A stretch of DNA of 64,000 nt from Bathymodiolus brooksi (lineage: Eukaryota; Mollusca; Bivalvia; Mytilida; Modiolidae). The stretch covers positions 48,918,203-48,982,202 of the forward strand of contig OY804586.1 of NCBI GenBank assembly GCA_963680875.1. Reading direction: 5' to 3'. How positions within the stretch are numbered: position 1 is the first letter of the stretch; every line of letters begins with the position of its first letter. The notes under the pieces were generated by a model that was given only the letters and a program-made list of their open reading frames with translations, was not told the origin of the DNA and made no database searches. The position numbers were made by a program, and so were the translations under genes. Shown here piece after piece: positions 19,414 through 34,400 of the stretch.

Positions 19414-22400
19414 TTTAGTCTCATTACACGTAAGTGGTTCCAGTCACAAACCATGGAAGGCGGAGGATTTAGTCTCATTACACGTAAGTGTAAGTGTTTC
19501 CAGTAACAAACTACGGAAGGCTGAGGATTTAGTCTCATTACACGTAAGTCTTTCCAGTCACAAACCACGGAAGGCTGAGAATTTAGTTTCATTACACGTA
19601 AGTGTTTCCTGTCAAACCACGGAAGGCTGAGGATTTAGTCTCGTTACACGTAAGTGTTTCCAGTCACAAACCACGGAAGGCTGAGGATCTAGTCTCGTTA
19701 CGCATAAGTGTTTCCAGTCACAAACCACGGAAGGCTGAGGATTTAGTCTCATTACGTGTAAGTGTTTCCAGTCACAAACCACGGAAGGCTGAGGATTTAG
19801 TCTCATTACACGTGTTTCCAGTCACATACCACGGAAGTCTGAGGATTTAGTCTCATTACACGTAAGTGTTTCCAGTCACAAACCACGGAAGGCTGAGGAT
19901 TTAGTCTCATTACACGTAAATGTTTCCAGTCACATACCACGAAAGGCTGAGGATTTAGTTGCATTACATGTAAGTGTTTCGTCACAAACCATGGAAGGCT
20001 GAGGATTTAGTCTTATTACACGTAAGTGTTTCCTGTCACAAACCACGGAAGGCTGAAGATTTAGTTTCATTACACGTAAGTGTTTCCTGTCAAACCACGG
20101 AAGGCTGAGGATTTAGTCTCGTTACGCGTAAGTGTTTCCAGTCACACACCACGGAAGGCTGAGGATCTAGTCTCATTAGACGTGTTTCTAGTCACAAACT
20201 ACGGAAGGCTGAGGATTTAATCTCATTACACGTGTTTCCAGTCACATACCACGGAAGTCTGAGGATTTAGTCTCATTACACGTAAGTGTTTCCAGTCACA
20301 AACCACGGAAGGCTGAGGATTTAGTCTCATTACACGTAAATGTTTCCAGTCACATACCACGAAAGGCTGAGGATTTAGTTGCATTACATATAAGTGTTTC
20401 GTCACAAACCATGGAAGTCTGAGGATTTAGTATCATTACACGTAAGTGTTTCCTGTCACAAACCATGGAAGACTGAGGATTTAGTCTCATTACACGTAAG
20501 TGTTTCCAGTCACAAACCATGGAAGGCGGAGGATTTAGTCTCATTACACGTAAGTGTTTCCAGTAACAAACTACGGAAGGCTGAGGATTTAGTCTCATTA
20601 CACGTCAGTCTTTCCAGTCACAAACCACGGAAGGCTGAGGATTTAGTTTCATTACACGTAAGTGTTTCCAGTCAAACCACGGAAGGCTGAGGATTTAGTC
20701 TCATTACACGTAAGTGTTTCCAGTCACAAACCACGGAAGGCTGAGGATCTAATCTCATTAGACGTGTTTTTAGTCACAAACTACGGGAGGCTGAGGATTT
20801 AATCTCATTACACGTAAGTGTTTCCAGTCACAAGCCACGGAAGGCTGAGGGTTTAATCTCGTTACACGTTTTTCTAGTCACATACCATGGAAGGCTGAGG
20901 ATTTAGTCTCATTACACGAAAGTGTTTCCAGTCACAAACCACGGAAGGCTGAGGATTTAGTCTCATTACACGTGTTTCTAGTTACAAACCACGGAAGGCT
21001 GAGGATCTAGTCTCATTAGACGTGTTTCCAGTCACAAACTACGGAAGGCTGAAGATTTAGTCTCATTACACGTAAGTGTTTCCAGTCACAAGCCACGGAA
21101 GGCTGAGGGTTTAATCTCGTTACACGTGTTACTAGTCACATACCATGGAAGGCTGAGGATTTAGTCTCATTGCACGTAAGTGTTTCCAGTTACAAACCAC
21201 GGAAGGCAGAGGATTTAGTCTCATTACACGTAAGTGTTTCCAGTCACAAACCACGGAAGGCTGAGGATTTAGTCTCATTACATGTAAGTGTATACAGTCT
21301 CAAACCACGGAAGGCTGAGGATTTAGTCTCATTACACGTAAGTGTTTCCAGTCACAAACCATGGAAGGCTGAGGATTTAGTCTCATTACACGTAAGTGTT
21401 TACAATCTCAAACCACCGAAGGCTGAGGATTTAATCTCATTACACGTAAGTGTTTCCAGTCACAAACCACGGAAGGCTGAGGATTTAGTCTCATTACACG
21501 TAAGTGTTTCCAGTCACAAACCACGGAAGGCTGAGGATCTAGTCTCATTAGACGTGTTTCTAGTCACAAACTACGGAAGGCTGAGGATTTAGTCTCATTA
21601 CGCATAAGTGTTTCCAGTCACAAACCACGGAAGGCTGAGGATTTAGTCTCATTACGTGTAAGTGTTTCCAGTCACAAACCACGGAAAGCTGAGGATTTAG
21701 TCTCATTACACGTGTTTCCAGTCACATACCACGGAAGTCTGAGGATTTAGTCTCATTACACGTAAGTGTTTCCAGTCACAAACCACGGAAGGCGGAGGAT
21801 TTAGTCTCATTACACGTAAGTGTAAGTGTTTCCAGTAACAAACTACGGAAGGCTGAGGATTTAGTCTCATTACACGTAAGTCTTTCCAGTCACAAACCAC
21901 GGAAGGCTGAGAATTTAGTTTCATTACACGTAAGTGTTTCCTGTCAAACCACGGAAGGCTGAGGATTTAGTCTCGTTACACGTAAGTGTTTCCAGTCACA
22001 AACCACGGAAGGCTGAGGATCTAGTCTCGTTACGCATAAGTGTTTCCAGTCACAAACCACGGAAGGCTGAGGATTTAGTCTCATTACGTGTAAGTGTTTC
22101 CAGTCACAAACCACGGAAGGCTGAGGATTTAGTCTCATTACACGTGTTTCCAGTCACATACCACGGAAGTCTGAGGATTTAGTCTCATTACACGTAAGTG
22201 TTTCCAGTCACAAACCACGGAAGGCTGAGGATTTAGTCTCATTACACGTAAATGTTTCCAGTCACATACCACGAAAGGCTGAGGATTTAGTTGCATTACA
22301 TGTAAGTGTTTCGTCACAAACCATGGAAGGCTGAGGATTTAGTCTTATTACACGTAAGTGTTTCCTGTCACAAACCACGGAAGGCTGAAGATTTAGTTTC

Positions 22401-25400
22401 ATTACACGTAAGTGTTTCCTGTCAAACCACGGAAGGCTGAGGATTTAGTCTCGTTACGCGTAAGTGTTTCCAGTCACACACCACGGAAGGCTGAGGATCT
22501 AGTCTCATTAGACGTGTTTCTAGTCACAAACTACGGAAGGCTGAGGATTTAATCTCATTACACGTGTTTCCAGTCACATACCACGGAAGTCTGAGGATTT
22601 AGTCTCATTACACGTAAGTGTTTCCAGTCACAAACCACGGAAGGCTGAGGATTTAGTCTCATTACACGTAAATGTTTCCAGTCACATACCACGAAAGGCT
22701 GAGGATTTAGTTGCATTACATATAAGTGTTTCGTCACAAACCATGGAAGTCTGAGGATTTAGTATCATTACACGTAAGTGTTTCCTGTCACAAACCATGG
22801 AAGACTGAGGATTTAGTCTCATTACACGTAAGTGTTTCCAGTCACAAACCATGGAAGGCGGAGGATTTAGTCTCATTACACGTAAGTGTTTCCAGTAACA
22901 AACTACGGAAGGCTGAGGATTTAGTCTCATTACACGTCAGTCTTTCCAGTCACAAACCACGGAAGGCTGAGGATTTAGTTTCATTACACGTAAGTGTTTC
23001 CAGTCAAACCACGGAAGGCTGAGGATTTAGTCTCATTACACGTAAGTGTTTCCAGTCACAAACCACGGAAGGCTGAGGATCTAATCTCATTAGACGTGTT
23101 TTTAGTCACAAACTACGGGAGGCTGAGGATTTAATCTCATTACACGTAAGTGTTTCCAGTCACAAGCCACGGAAGGCTGAGGGTTTAATCTCGTTACACG
23201 TTTTTCTAGTCACATACCATGGAAGGCTGAGGATTTAGTCTCATTACACGAAAGTGTTTCCAGTCACAAACCACGGAAGGCTGAGGATTTAGTCTCATTA
23301 CACGTGTTTCTAGTTACAAACCACGGAAGGCTGAGGATCTAGTCTCATTAGACGTGTTTCCAGTCACAAACTACGGAAGGCTGAAGATTTAGTCTCATTA
23401 CACGTAAGTGTTTCCAGTCACAAGCCACGGAAGGCTGAGGGTTTAATCTCGTTACACGTGTTACTAGTCACATACCATGGAAGGCTGAGGATTTAGTCTC
23501 ATTGCACGTAAGTGTTTCCAGTTACAAACCACGGAAGGCAGAGGATTTAGTCTCATTACACGTAAGTGTTTCCAGTCACAAACCACGGAAGGCTGAGGAT
23601 TTAGTCTCATTACATGTAAGTGTATACAGTCTCAAACCACGGAAGGCTGAGGATTTAGTCTCATTACACGTAAGTGTTTCCAGTCACAAACCATGGAAGG
23701 CTGAGGATTTAGTCTCATTACACGTAAGTGTTTACAATCTCAAACCACCGAAGGCTGAGGATTTAATCTCATTACACGTAAGTGTTTCCAGTCACAAACC
23801 ACGGAAGGCTGAGGATTTAGTCTCATTACACGTAAGTGTTTCCAGTCACAAACCACGGAAGGCTGAGGATCTAGTCTCATTAGACGTGTTTCTAGTCACA
23901 AACTACGGAAGGCTGAGGATTTAGTCTCATTACGCATAAGTGTTTCCAGTCACAAACCACGGAAGGCTGAGGATTTAGTCTCATTACGTGTAAGTGTTTC
24001 CAGTCACAAACCACGGAAAGCTGAGGATTTAGTCTCATTACACGTGTTTCCAGTCACATACCACGGAAGTCTGAGGATTTAGTCTCATTACACGTAAGTG
24101 TTTCCAGTCACAAACCACGGAAGGCTGAGGATTTAGTCTCATTACACGTAAATGTTTCCAGTCACATACCACGAAAGGCTGAGGATTTAGTTGCATTACA
24201 TGTACGTGTTTCGTCACAAACCATGGAAGTCTGAGGATTTAGTATCATTACACGTAAGTGTTTCCTGTCACAAACCATGGAAGTCTGAGGATTTAGTCTC
24301 ATTACACGTAAGTGTTTCCAGTCACAAACCATGGAAGGCGGAGGATTTAGTCTCATTACACGTAAGTGTTTCCAGTAACAAACTACGGAAGGCTGAGGAT
24401 TTAGTCTCATTACACGTAAGTCTTTCCAGTCACAAACCACGGAAGGCTGAGGATTTAGTTTCATTACACGTAAGTGTTTCCTGTCAAACCACGGAAGGCT
24501 GAGGATTTAGTCTCGTTACACGTAAGTGTTTCCAGTCACAAACCACGAAGGCTGAGGATTTAGTCTCATTACACGTAAATGTTTCCAGTCACATACCACC
24601 GAAGGCTGAGGATCTAGTCTCGTTACACGTGTTTCTAGTCACAAACTACGGAAGGCTAAGGATTTAGTCTCATAACACGTGTTTCCAGTCACAAACCACA
24701 GAAGGCTGAGGATTTATTCTCATAACACGTGTTTCCAGTCACAAACCACGGAAGGCTGAGTATTTAGTCTCATTACGCATAAGTGTTTCCAGTCACAAAC
24801 CACGGAAGGCTGAGGATTTAGTCTCATTACATGTAAGTGTTTCCAGTCACAAACCACGGAAGGCTGAGGATTTAGTCTCATTACACGTGTTTCCAGTCAC
24901 ATACCACGGAAGTCTGAGGATTTAGTCTCATTACACGTAAGTGTTTCCAGTCACAAACCACGGAAGGCTGAGGATTTAGTCTCATTACATGTAAATGTTT
25001 CCATTCACATACCACGAAAGGCTGAGGATTTAGTTGCATTACATGTAAGTGTTTCGTCACAAACCATGGAAGGCTGAGGATTTAGTCTTATTACACGTAA
25101 GTGTTTAGTCACAAACCACGGAAGGCTGAGGATTTACTCTCATTATGCGTAAGTGCTTCCAGTCACATACCACGGAAGGCTGAGGATTTAGTCTCATTAC
25201 ACGTAAGTATTTCCAGTCACAAACCACGGAAGGCTGAGGATTTAGTTTCAATACACGTAAGTGGTTCCAGTCAATCCACGGAAGGCTGAGGATTTAGTCT
25301 CATTACACGTAAGTGTTTCCAGTCACAAACCACGAAGGCTGAGGATCTAGTCTCATTAGACGTGTTTTTAGTCACAAACTACGGAAGGCTGAGGATTTAG

Positions 25401-28400
25401 TCTCATTACACGTAAGTGTTTCCAGTCACAAGCCACGGAAGGCTGAGGGTTTAATCTCGTTACACGTTTTTCTAGTCACATACCATGGAAGGCTGAGGAT
25501 TTAGTCTCATTACACGAAAGTGTTTCCAGTCACAAACCACGGAAGGCTGAGGATTTAGTCTCAATACAGTGTTTCTAGTTACAAACCACGGAAGGCTGAG
25601 GATCTAGTCTCATTAGACGTGTTTCCAGTCACAAACTACGGAAGGCTGAAGATTTAGTCTCATTACACGTAAGTGTTTCCAGTCACAAGCCACGGAAGGC
25701 TGAGGGTTTAATCTCGTTACACGTGTTACTAGTCACATACCATGGAAGGCTGAGGATTTAGTCTCATTACACGTAAGTGTTTCCAGTAACAAACCACGGA
25801 AGGCAGAGGATTTAGTCTCATTACACGTAAGTGTTTCCAGTCACAAACCACGGAAGGCTGAGGATTTAGTCTCATTACATGTAAGTGTTTACAGTCTCAA
25901 ACCACGGAAGGCTGAGGATTTAGTCTCATTACACGTAAGTGTTTCCAGTCACAAACCATGGAAGGCTGAGGATTTAGTCTCATTACACGTAAGTGTTTAC
26001 AATCTCAAACCACCGAAGGCTGAGGATTTAATCTCATTACACATAAGTGTTTCCAGTCACAAACCACGGAAGGCTGAGGATTTAGTCTCATTACACGTAA
26101 GTGTTTCCAGTTACAAACCACGGAAGACTGAGGATTTAGTATCACTACACGTAACAGTTTCCCGTCACAAACCATGCAAGACTGAGGATTTAGTCTCATT
26201 ACACGTAAGTGTTTCCAGTCACAAACCATGGAAGGCTGAGGATTTAGTCTCATTACACGTAAGTTTTTCCAGTAACAAAATACGGAAGGCTGAGGATTTA
26301 TTCTCATTACAAGTAAGTGTTTCCAGTCAAACAACGGAAGGCTGTGGATTTAGTCTCATTACACGTAAGTGTTTCCAGTCACAAACCACGGAAGGCTGAG
26401 GATCTAGTCTCATTAGACGTGTTTCCAGTCACAAACTACGGAAGGCTGAGGATTTACTCTCATTACACGTAAGTGTTTCCAGTCACAAGCCACGGAAGGC
26501 TGAGGGTTTAATCTTGTTACACGTGTTTCTAGTCACATACCATGGAAGGCTGAGGACTTAGTCTCATTACACGAAAGTGTTTCCAGCCACAAACCACGGA
26601 AGGCTGAGGATCTAGTCTCGTTACACGTGTTTCTAGTCACAAACTACGGAAGGCTGAGGATTTAGTCTCATAACACGTGTTTCCAGTCACAAACCACAGA
26701 AGGCTGAGGATTTATTCTCATAACACGTGTTTCCAGTCACAAACCACGGAAGGCTGAGTATTTAGTCTCATTACGCATAAGTGTTTCCAGTCACAAACCA
26801 CGGAAGGCTGAGGATTTAGTCTCATTACGTGTAAGTGTTTCCAGTCACAAACCACGGAAGGCTGAGGATTTAGTCTCATTACACGTGTTTCCAGTCATAT
26901 ACCACGGAAGTCTGAGGATTTAGTCTCATTACACGTAAATGTTTCCAGTCACATACCACGAAAGGCTGAGGATTTAGTTGCATTACATGTAAGTGTTTCG
27001 TCCCAAACCATGGAAGGCTGAGGATTTAGTCTTATTACACGTAAGTGTTTAGTCACAAACCACGGAAGGCTGAGGATTTAGTTTCATTACACGTAAGTGT
27101 TTCCTGTCAAACCACGGAAGGCTGAGAATTTAGTCTCGTTACGCGTAAGTGTTTCCAGTCACACACCACGGAAGGCTGAGGATCTAGTCTCATTAGACGT
27201 GTTTCTAGTCACAAACTACGGAAGGCTGAGGATTTAGTCTCATTACGCATAAGTGTTTCCAGTCACAAACCACGGAAGGCTGAGGATTTAGTCTCATTAC
27301 GTGTAAGTGTTTCCAGTCACAAACCACGGAAGGCTGAGGATTTAATCTCATTACTCGTGTTTCCAGTCACATACCACGGAAGTCTGAGGATTTAGTCTCA
27401 TTACACGTAAGTGTTTCCAGTCACAAACCACGGAAAGCTGAGGATTTAGTATCACTACACGTAACAGTTTCCCGTCACAAACCATGCAAGACTGAGGATT
27501 TAGTCTCATTACACGTAAGTGTTTCCAGTCACAAACCATGGAAGGCTGAGGATTTAGTCTCATTACACGTAAGTTTTTCCAGTAACAAAATACGGAAGGC
27601 TGAGGATTTATTCTCATTACAAGTAAGTGTTTCCAGTCAAACAACGGAAGGCTGAGGATTTAGTCTCATTACACGTAAGTGTTTCCAGTCACAAACCACG
27701 GAAGGCTGAGGATCTAGTCTCATTAGACGTGTTTCCAGTCACAAACTACGGAAGGCTGAGGATTTACTCTCATTACACGTAAGTGTTTCCAGTCACAAGC
27801 CACGGAAGGCTGAGGGTTTAATCTTGTTACACGTGTTTCTAGTCACATACCATGGAAGGCTGAGGACTTAGTCTCATTACACGAAAGTGTTTCCAGCCAC
27901 AAACCACGGAAGGCTGAGGATCTAGTCTCATTAGACGTGTTTCTAGTCACAAAATACGGAAGGCTGAGGATTTAGTCTCATTACACGTAAGTGTTTCCAG
28001 TCACAAACCACGGAAGGCTGAGGATTTAGTCTCATTACACGTAAATGTTTCCAGTCACATACCACGAAAGGCTGAGGATTTAGTTGCATTACATGTAAGT
28101 GTTTCGTCACAAACCATGGAAGTCTGAGGATTTAGTATCATTACACGTAAGTGTTTCCTGTCACAAACCATGGAAGTCTGAGGATTTAGTCTCATTACAC
28201 GTAAGTGTTTCCAGTCACAAACCATGGAAGGCGGAGGATTTAGTCTCATTACACGTAAGTGTTTCCAGTAACAAACTACGGAAGGCTGAGGATTTAGTCT
28301 CATTACACGTAAGTCTTTCCAGTCACAAACCACGGAAGGCTGAGGATTTAGTTTCATTACACGTAAGTGTTTCCTGTCAAACCACGGAAGGCTGAGGATT

Positions 28401-31400
28401 TAGTCTCGTTACACGTAAGTGTTTCCAGTCACAAACCACGGAAGGCTGAGGATTTAGTCTCATTACACGTAAATGTTTCCAGTCACATACCACCGAAGGC
28501 TGAGGATCTAGTCTCGTTACACGTGTTTCTAGTCACAAACTACGGAAGGCTGAGGATTTAGTCTCATAACACGTGTTTCCAGTCACAAACCACAGAAGGC
28601 TGAGGATTTATTTTCATAACACGTGTTTCCAGTCACAAACCACGGAAGGCTGAGTATTTAGTCTCATTACGCATAAGTGTTTCCAGTCACAAACCACGGA
28701 AGGCTGAGGATTTAGTCTCATTACACGTAAGTGTTTCCAGTCACAAACCACGGAAGGCTGAGGATTTAGTCTCATTACATGTAAATGTTTCCATTCACAT
28801 ACCACGAAAGGCTGAGGATTTAGTTGCATTACATGTAAGTGTTTCGTCACAAACCATGGAAGGCTGAGGATTTAGTCTTATTACACGTAAGTGTTTAGTC
28901 ACAAACCACGGAATGCTGAGGATTTATTCTCATTATGCGTAAGTGCTTCCAGTCACATACCACGGAAGGCTGAGGATTTAGTCTCATTACACGTAAGTAT
29001 TTCCAGTCACAAACCACGGAAGGCTGAGGATTTAGTTTCAATACACGTAAGTGGTTCCAGTCAAACCACGGAAGGCTGAGGATTTAGTCTCATTACACGT
29101 AAGTGTTTCCAGTCACAAACCACGGAAGGCTGAGGATCTAGTCTCATTAGATGTGTTTTTAGTCACAAACTACGGAAGGCTGAGGATTCAGTCTCATTAC
29201 ACATAAGTGTTTCCAGTCACAAGCCACGGAAGGCTGAGGGTTTAATCTCGTTACACGTTTTTCTAGTCACATACCATGGAAGGCTGAGGATTTAGTCTCA
29301 TTACACGAAAGTGTTTCCAGTCACAAACCACGGAAGGCTGAGGATTTAGTCTCAATACAGTGTTTCTAGTTACAAACCACGGAAGGCTGAGGATCTAGTC
29401 TCATTAGACGTGTTTCCAGTCACAAACTACGGAAGGCTGAAGATTTAGTCTCATTACACGTAAGTGTTTCCAGTCACAAGCCACGGAAGGCTGAGGGTTT
29501 AATCTCGTTACACGTGTTACTAGTCACATACCATGGAAGGCTGAGGATTTAGTCTCATTACACGTAAGTGTTTCCAGTAACAAACCACGGAAGGCAGAGG
29601 ATTTAGTCTCATTACACGTAAGTGTTTCCAGTCACAAACCACGGAAGGCTGAGGATTTAGTCTCATTACATGCAAGTGTTTACAGTCTCAAACCACGGAA
29701 GGCTGAGGATTTAGTCTCATTACACGTAAGTGTTTCCAGTCACAAACCATGGAAGGCTGAGGATTTAGTCTCATTACACGTAAGTGTTTACAATCTCAAA
29801 CCACCGAAGGCTGAGGATTTAATCTCATTACACGTAAGTGTTTCCAGTCACAAACCACGGAAGGCTGAGGATTTAGTCTCATTACACGTAAGTGTTTCCA
29901 GTTACAAACCACGGAAGACTGAGGATTTAGTGTCATTACACGTCTTTCCAGTTACAAACCACAAAAGACTGAGGATTTAGTATCACTACACGTAACAGTT
30001 TCCCGTCACAAACCATGCAAGACTGAGGATTTAGTCTCATTACACGTAAGTGTTTCCAGTCACAAACCATGGAAGGCTGAGGATTTAGTCTCATTACACG
30101 TAAGTTTTTCCAGTAACAAAATACGGAAGGCTGAGGATTTATTCTCATTACAAGTAAGTGTTTCCAGTCAAACAACGGAAGGCTGAGGATTTAGTCTCAT
30201 TACACGTAAGTGTTTCCAGTCACAAACCACGGAAGGCTGAGGATCTAGTCTCATTAGACGTTTTTCCAGTCACAAACTACGGAAGGCTGAAGATTTACTC
30301 TCATTACACGTAAGTGTTTCCAGTCACAAGCCACGGAAGGCTGAGGGTTTAATCTTGTTACACGTGTTTCTAGTCACATACCATGGAAGGCTGAGTACTT
30401 AGTCTCATTACACGAAAGTGTTTCCAGCCACAAACCACGGAAGGCTGAGGATCTAGTCTCATTAGACGTGTTTCTAGTCACAAAATACGGAAGGCTGAGG
30501 ATTTAGTCTCATTACACGTAAGTGTTTCCAGTCACAAACCACAGAAGGCTGAGGATTTATTCTCATAACACGTGTTTCCAGTCACAAACCACGGAAGGCT
30601 GAGTATTTAGTCTCATTACGCATAAGTGTTTCCAGTCACAAACCACGGAAGGCTGAGGATTTAGTCTCATTACGTGTAAGTGTTTCCAGTCACAAACCAT
30701 GGAAGGCTGAGGATTTAGTCTCATTACACGTAAGTGTTTCCAGTCACAAACCACGGAAGGCTGAGGATCTAGTCTCATTAGACGTGTTTTTAGTCACAAA
30801 CCACGGAAGGCTGAGGATTTAGTCTCATTACACGTAAATGTTTCCAGTCACAAACCACGGAAGGCTGAGGATTTAGTCTCATTACACGTAAGTGTTTTCA
30901 GTCACAAACCACGGAAGGCTGAGGATTTAGTCTCATTACACGTAAGTGTTTCCAGTCACATACCACGAAAGGCTGAGGATTTAGTTGCATTACATGTAAG
31001 TGTTTCCAGTCACAAACCCTGGAATGCTGAGGATTTAGTCTTATTACACGTAAGTGTTTAGTCACAAACCACGGAAAGGTGAGGATTTAGTCTCATTACA
31101 CGTAAGTGCTTCCAGTCACATACCACGGAAGGCTGAGGATTTAGTCTCATTACACGTAAGTGTTTGCAGTCTCAAACCACGGAAGGCTGAGGATTTAGTC
31201 TCATTACACGTAAGTGTTTCCAGTTACAAACCACGAAAGACTGAGGACTTAGTATCATTACACGTTAGTGTTTCCCGTCACAAACCACGTAAGGCTGAGG
31301 ATTTAGTCCCATTACGAGTAAGTGTTTCCAGTCACAAACCACGGAAGGTTGAGGATATAATCTCATTACATGTGTTTCCAGTTACAAACCACGGAAGACT

Positions 31401-34400
31401 GAGGATTTAGCATTATTACACGTAAGTGTTTCCAATAACAAACTTCGGAAGGCTGAGGATTTAGTCTCATTACACGCAAGTGTTTCCAGTCACAAACCAC
31501 GGAAGGCTGAGGATCTAGTCTCATTAGACGTGTTTCTAGTCACAAACTACGGAAGACTGATGATTTAGTCTCATTACACGTAAGTGTTTCCAGTCACAAA
31601 CCACAGAAAGCTGAGGATTTATTCTCATAACACGTGTTTCCAGTCACAAACCACGGAAGGCTGAGGATTTAGTATCATTACACGTAAGTGTTTCCTGTCA
31701 CAAACCATGGAAGACTGAGGATTTAGTCTCATTACACGTAAGTGTTTCCAATCACAAACCATGGAAGGCTGAGGATTTAGTTTCATTACACGTAAGTGTT
31801 TCCAGTAACAAACTACGGAAGGCTGAGGATTTAGTCTCATTACACGTAAGTCTTTCCAGTCACAAACCACGGAAGGCTGAGGATTTAGTTTCATTACACG
31901 TATGTGTTTCCTGTCAAACCACGGAAGGCTGAGGATTTAGTCTCGTTACACGTAAGTGTTTCCAGTCACAAACCACGGAAGGCTGAGGATCTAGTCTCAT
32001 TAGACCTGTTTCTAGTCACAAACTACGGAAGGCTGAAGATTTAGTCTCATTACACGTAAGTGTTTCCAGTCACAAACCACAGAAGGCTGAGGATTTATTC
32101 TCATAACACGTGTTTCCAGTCACAAACCACGGAAGGCTGAGTATTTAGTCTCATTACGCATAAATGTTTCCAGTCACAAACCACGGAAGGCTGAGGATTT
32201 AGTATCGTTACGTGTAAGTGTTTCCAGTCACAAACCACGGAAGGCTGAGGATTTAGTCTCATTACACGTAAGTGTTTCCAGTTACAAACCACGAAAGACT
32301 GAGGACTTAGTATCATTACACGTTAGTGTTTCCCGTCACAAACCACGTAAGGCTGAGGATTTAGTCCCATTACGAGTAAGTGTTTCCAGTCACAAACCAC
32401 GGAAGGTTGAGGATATAATCTCATTACATGTGTTTCCAGTTACAAACCACGGAAGACTGAGGATTTAGCATTATTACACGTAAGTGTTTCCAATAACAAA
32501 CTTCGGAAGGCTGAGGATTTAGTCTCATTACACGCAAGTGTTTCCAGTCACAAACCACGGAAGGCTGAGGATCTAGTCTCATTAGACGTGTTTCTAGTCA
32601 CAAACTACGGAAGACTGATGATTTAGTCTCATTACACGTAAGTGTTTCCAGTCACAAACCACAGAAAGCTGAGGATTTATTCTCATAACACGTGTTTCCA
32701 GTCACAAACCACGGAAGGCTGAGGATTTAGTATCATTACACGTAAGTGTTTCCTGTCACAAACCATGGAAGACTGAGGATTTAGTCTCATTACACGTAAG
32801 TGTTTCCAATCACAAACCATGGAAGGCTGAGGATTTAGTTTCATTACACGTAAGTGTTTCCAGTAACAAACTACGGAAGGCTGAGGATTTAGTCTCATTA
32901 CACGTAAGTCTTTCCAGTCACAAACCACGGAAGGCTGAGGATTTAGTTTCATTACACGTATGTGTTTCCTGTCAAACCACGGAAGGCTGAGGATTTAGTC
33001 TCGTTACACGTAAGTGTTTCCAGTCACAAACCACGGAAGGCTGAGGATCTAGTCTCATTAGACCTGTTTCTAGTCACAAACTACGGAAGGCTGAAGATTT
33101 AGTCTCATTACACGTAAGTGTTTCCAGTCACAAACCACAGAAGGCTGAGGATTTATTCTCATAACACGTGTTTCCAGTCACAAACCACGGAAAGCTGAGT
33201 ATTTAGTCTCATTACGCATAAATGTTTCCAGTCACAAACCACGGAAGGCTGAGGATTTAGTATCGTTACGTGTAAGTGTTTCCAGTCACAAACCACGGAA
33301 GGTTGAGGATTTAGTCTCATTACAGGTGTTTCCATTCACAAACCACGGAAGTCTGAGGATTTAGTCTCATTACACGTAAGTGTTTCCAGTCACAAACCAC
33401 GGAAGGCTGAGGATTTAGTCTCATTACATGTAAATGTTTCCAGTCACATACCACGAAAGGCTGAGGATATAGTTGCATTACATGTAAGTGTTTCGTCACA
33501 AACCATGGAAGGCTGAGGATTTAGTATCAATACTCGTAAGTGTTTCCTGTCACAAACCATGGAAGACTGAGGATTTAGTCTCATTACACGTAAGTGTTTC
33601 CAGTCACAAACCATGGAAGGCTGAGGATTTAGTCTCATTACACGTAAGTGTTTCCAGTAACACACTACGGAAGGCTGAGAATTTAGTCTCATTACACGTA
33701 AGTCTTTCCAGTCACAAACCACGGAAGGCTGAGGATTTAGTTTCATTACACGTAAGTGTTTCCTGTCAAACCACGGAAGGCTGAGGATCTAGTCTCATTA
33801 GACGTGTTTCTAGTCACAAACTACGGAAGGCTGAGGATTTAGTCTCAATACACGTAAGTGTTTCCAGTCACAAACCACAGAAGGCTGAGGATTTATTCTC
33901 ATAACACGTGTTTCCAGTCACAAACCGCGGAAGGCTGAGTATTTAGTCTCATTACGCATAAGTGTTTCCAGTCACACACCACGGAAGGCTGAGGATTTAG
34001 TCTCATTACGTGTAAGTGTTTCCAGTCACAAACCACGGAAGGCTGAGGATTTAGTCTCATTACACGTGTTTCCAGTCACATACCACGGAAGTCTGAGGAT
34101 TTAGTCTCATTACACGTAAGTGTTTCCAGTCACAAACCACGGAAGGCTGAGGATTTAGTCTCATTACACGTAAATGTTTCCAGTCACATACCACGAAAGG
34201 CTGAGGATTTAGTCTTATTACACGTAAGTGTTTCGTCACAAACCATGGAAGGCTGAGGATTTAGTCTTATTACACGTAAGTGTTTAGTCACAAACCACGG
34301 AAGGCTGAGGATTTAGTCTCATTACACGTAAGTATTTCCAGTCACAAACCACGGAAGGCTGAGGATTTAGTTTCAATACACGTAAGTGTTTCCAGTCAAA

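Noticed and set aside
21170..21592. Open frames of up to 140 codons in satellite A on both strands
   Set aside because: They follow automatically from a 54-bp unit without stops in one frame per strand. Units with 2- and 4-bp length changes break the frame, no start or splice context is shared, and both strands are equally open.
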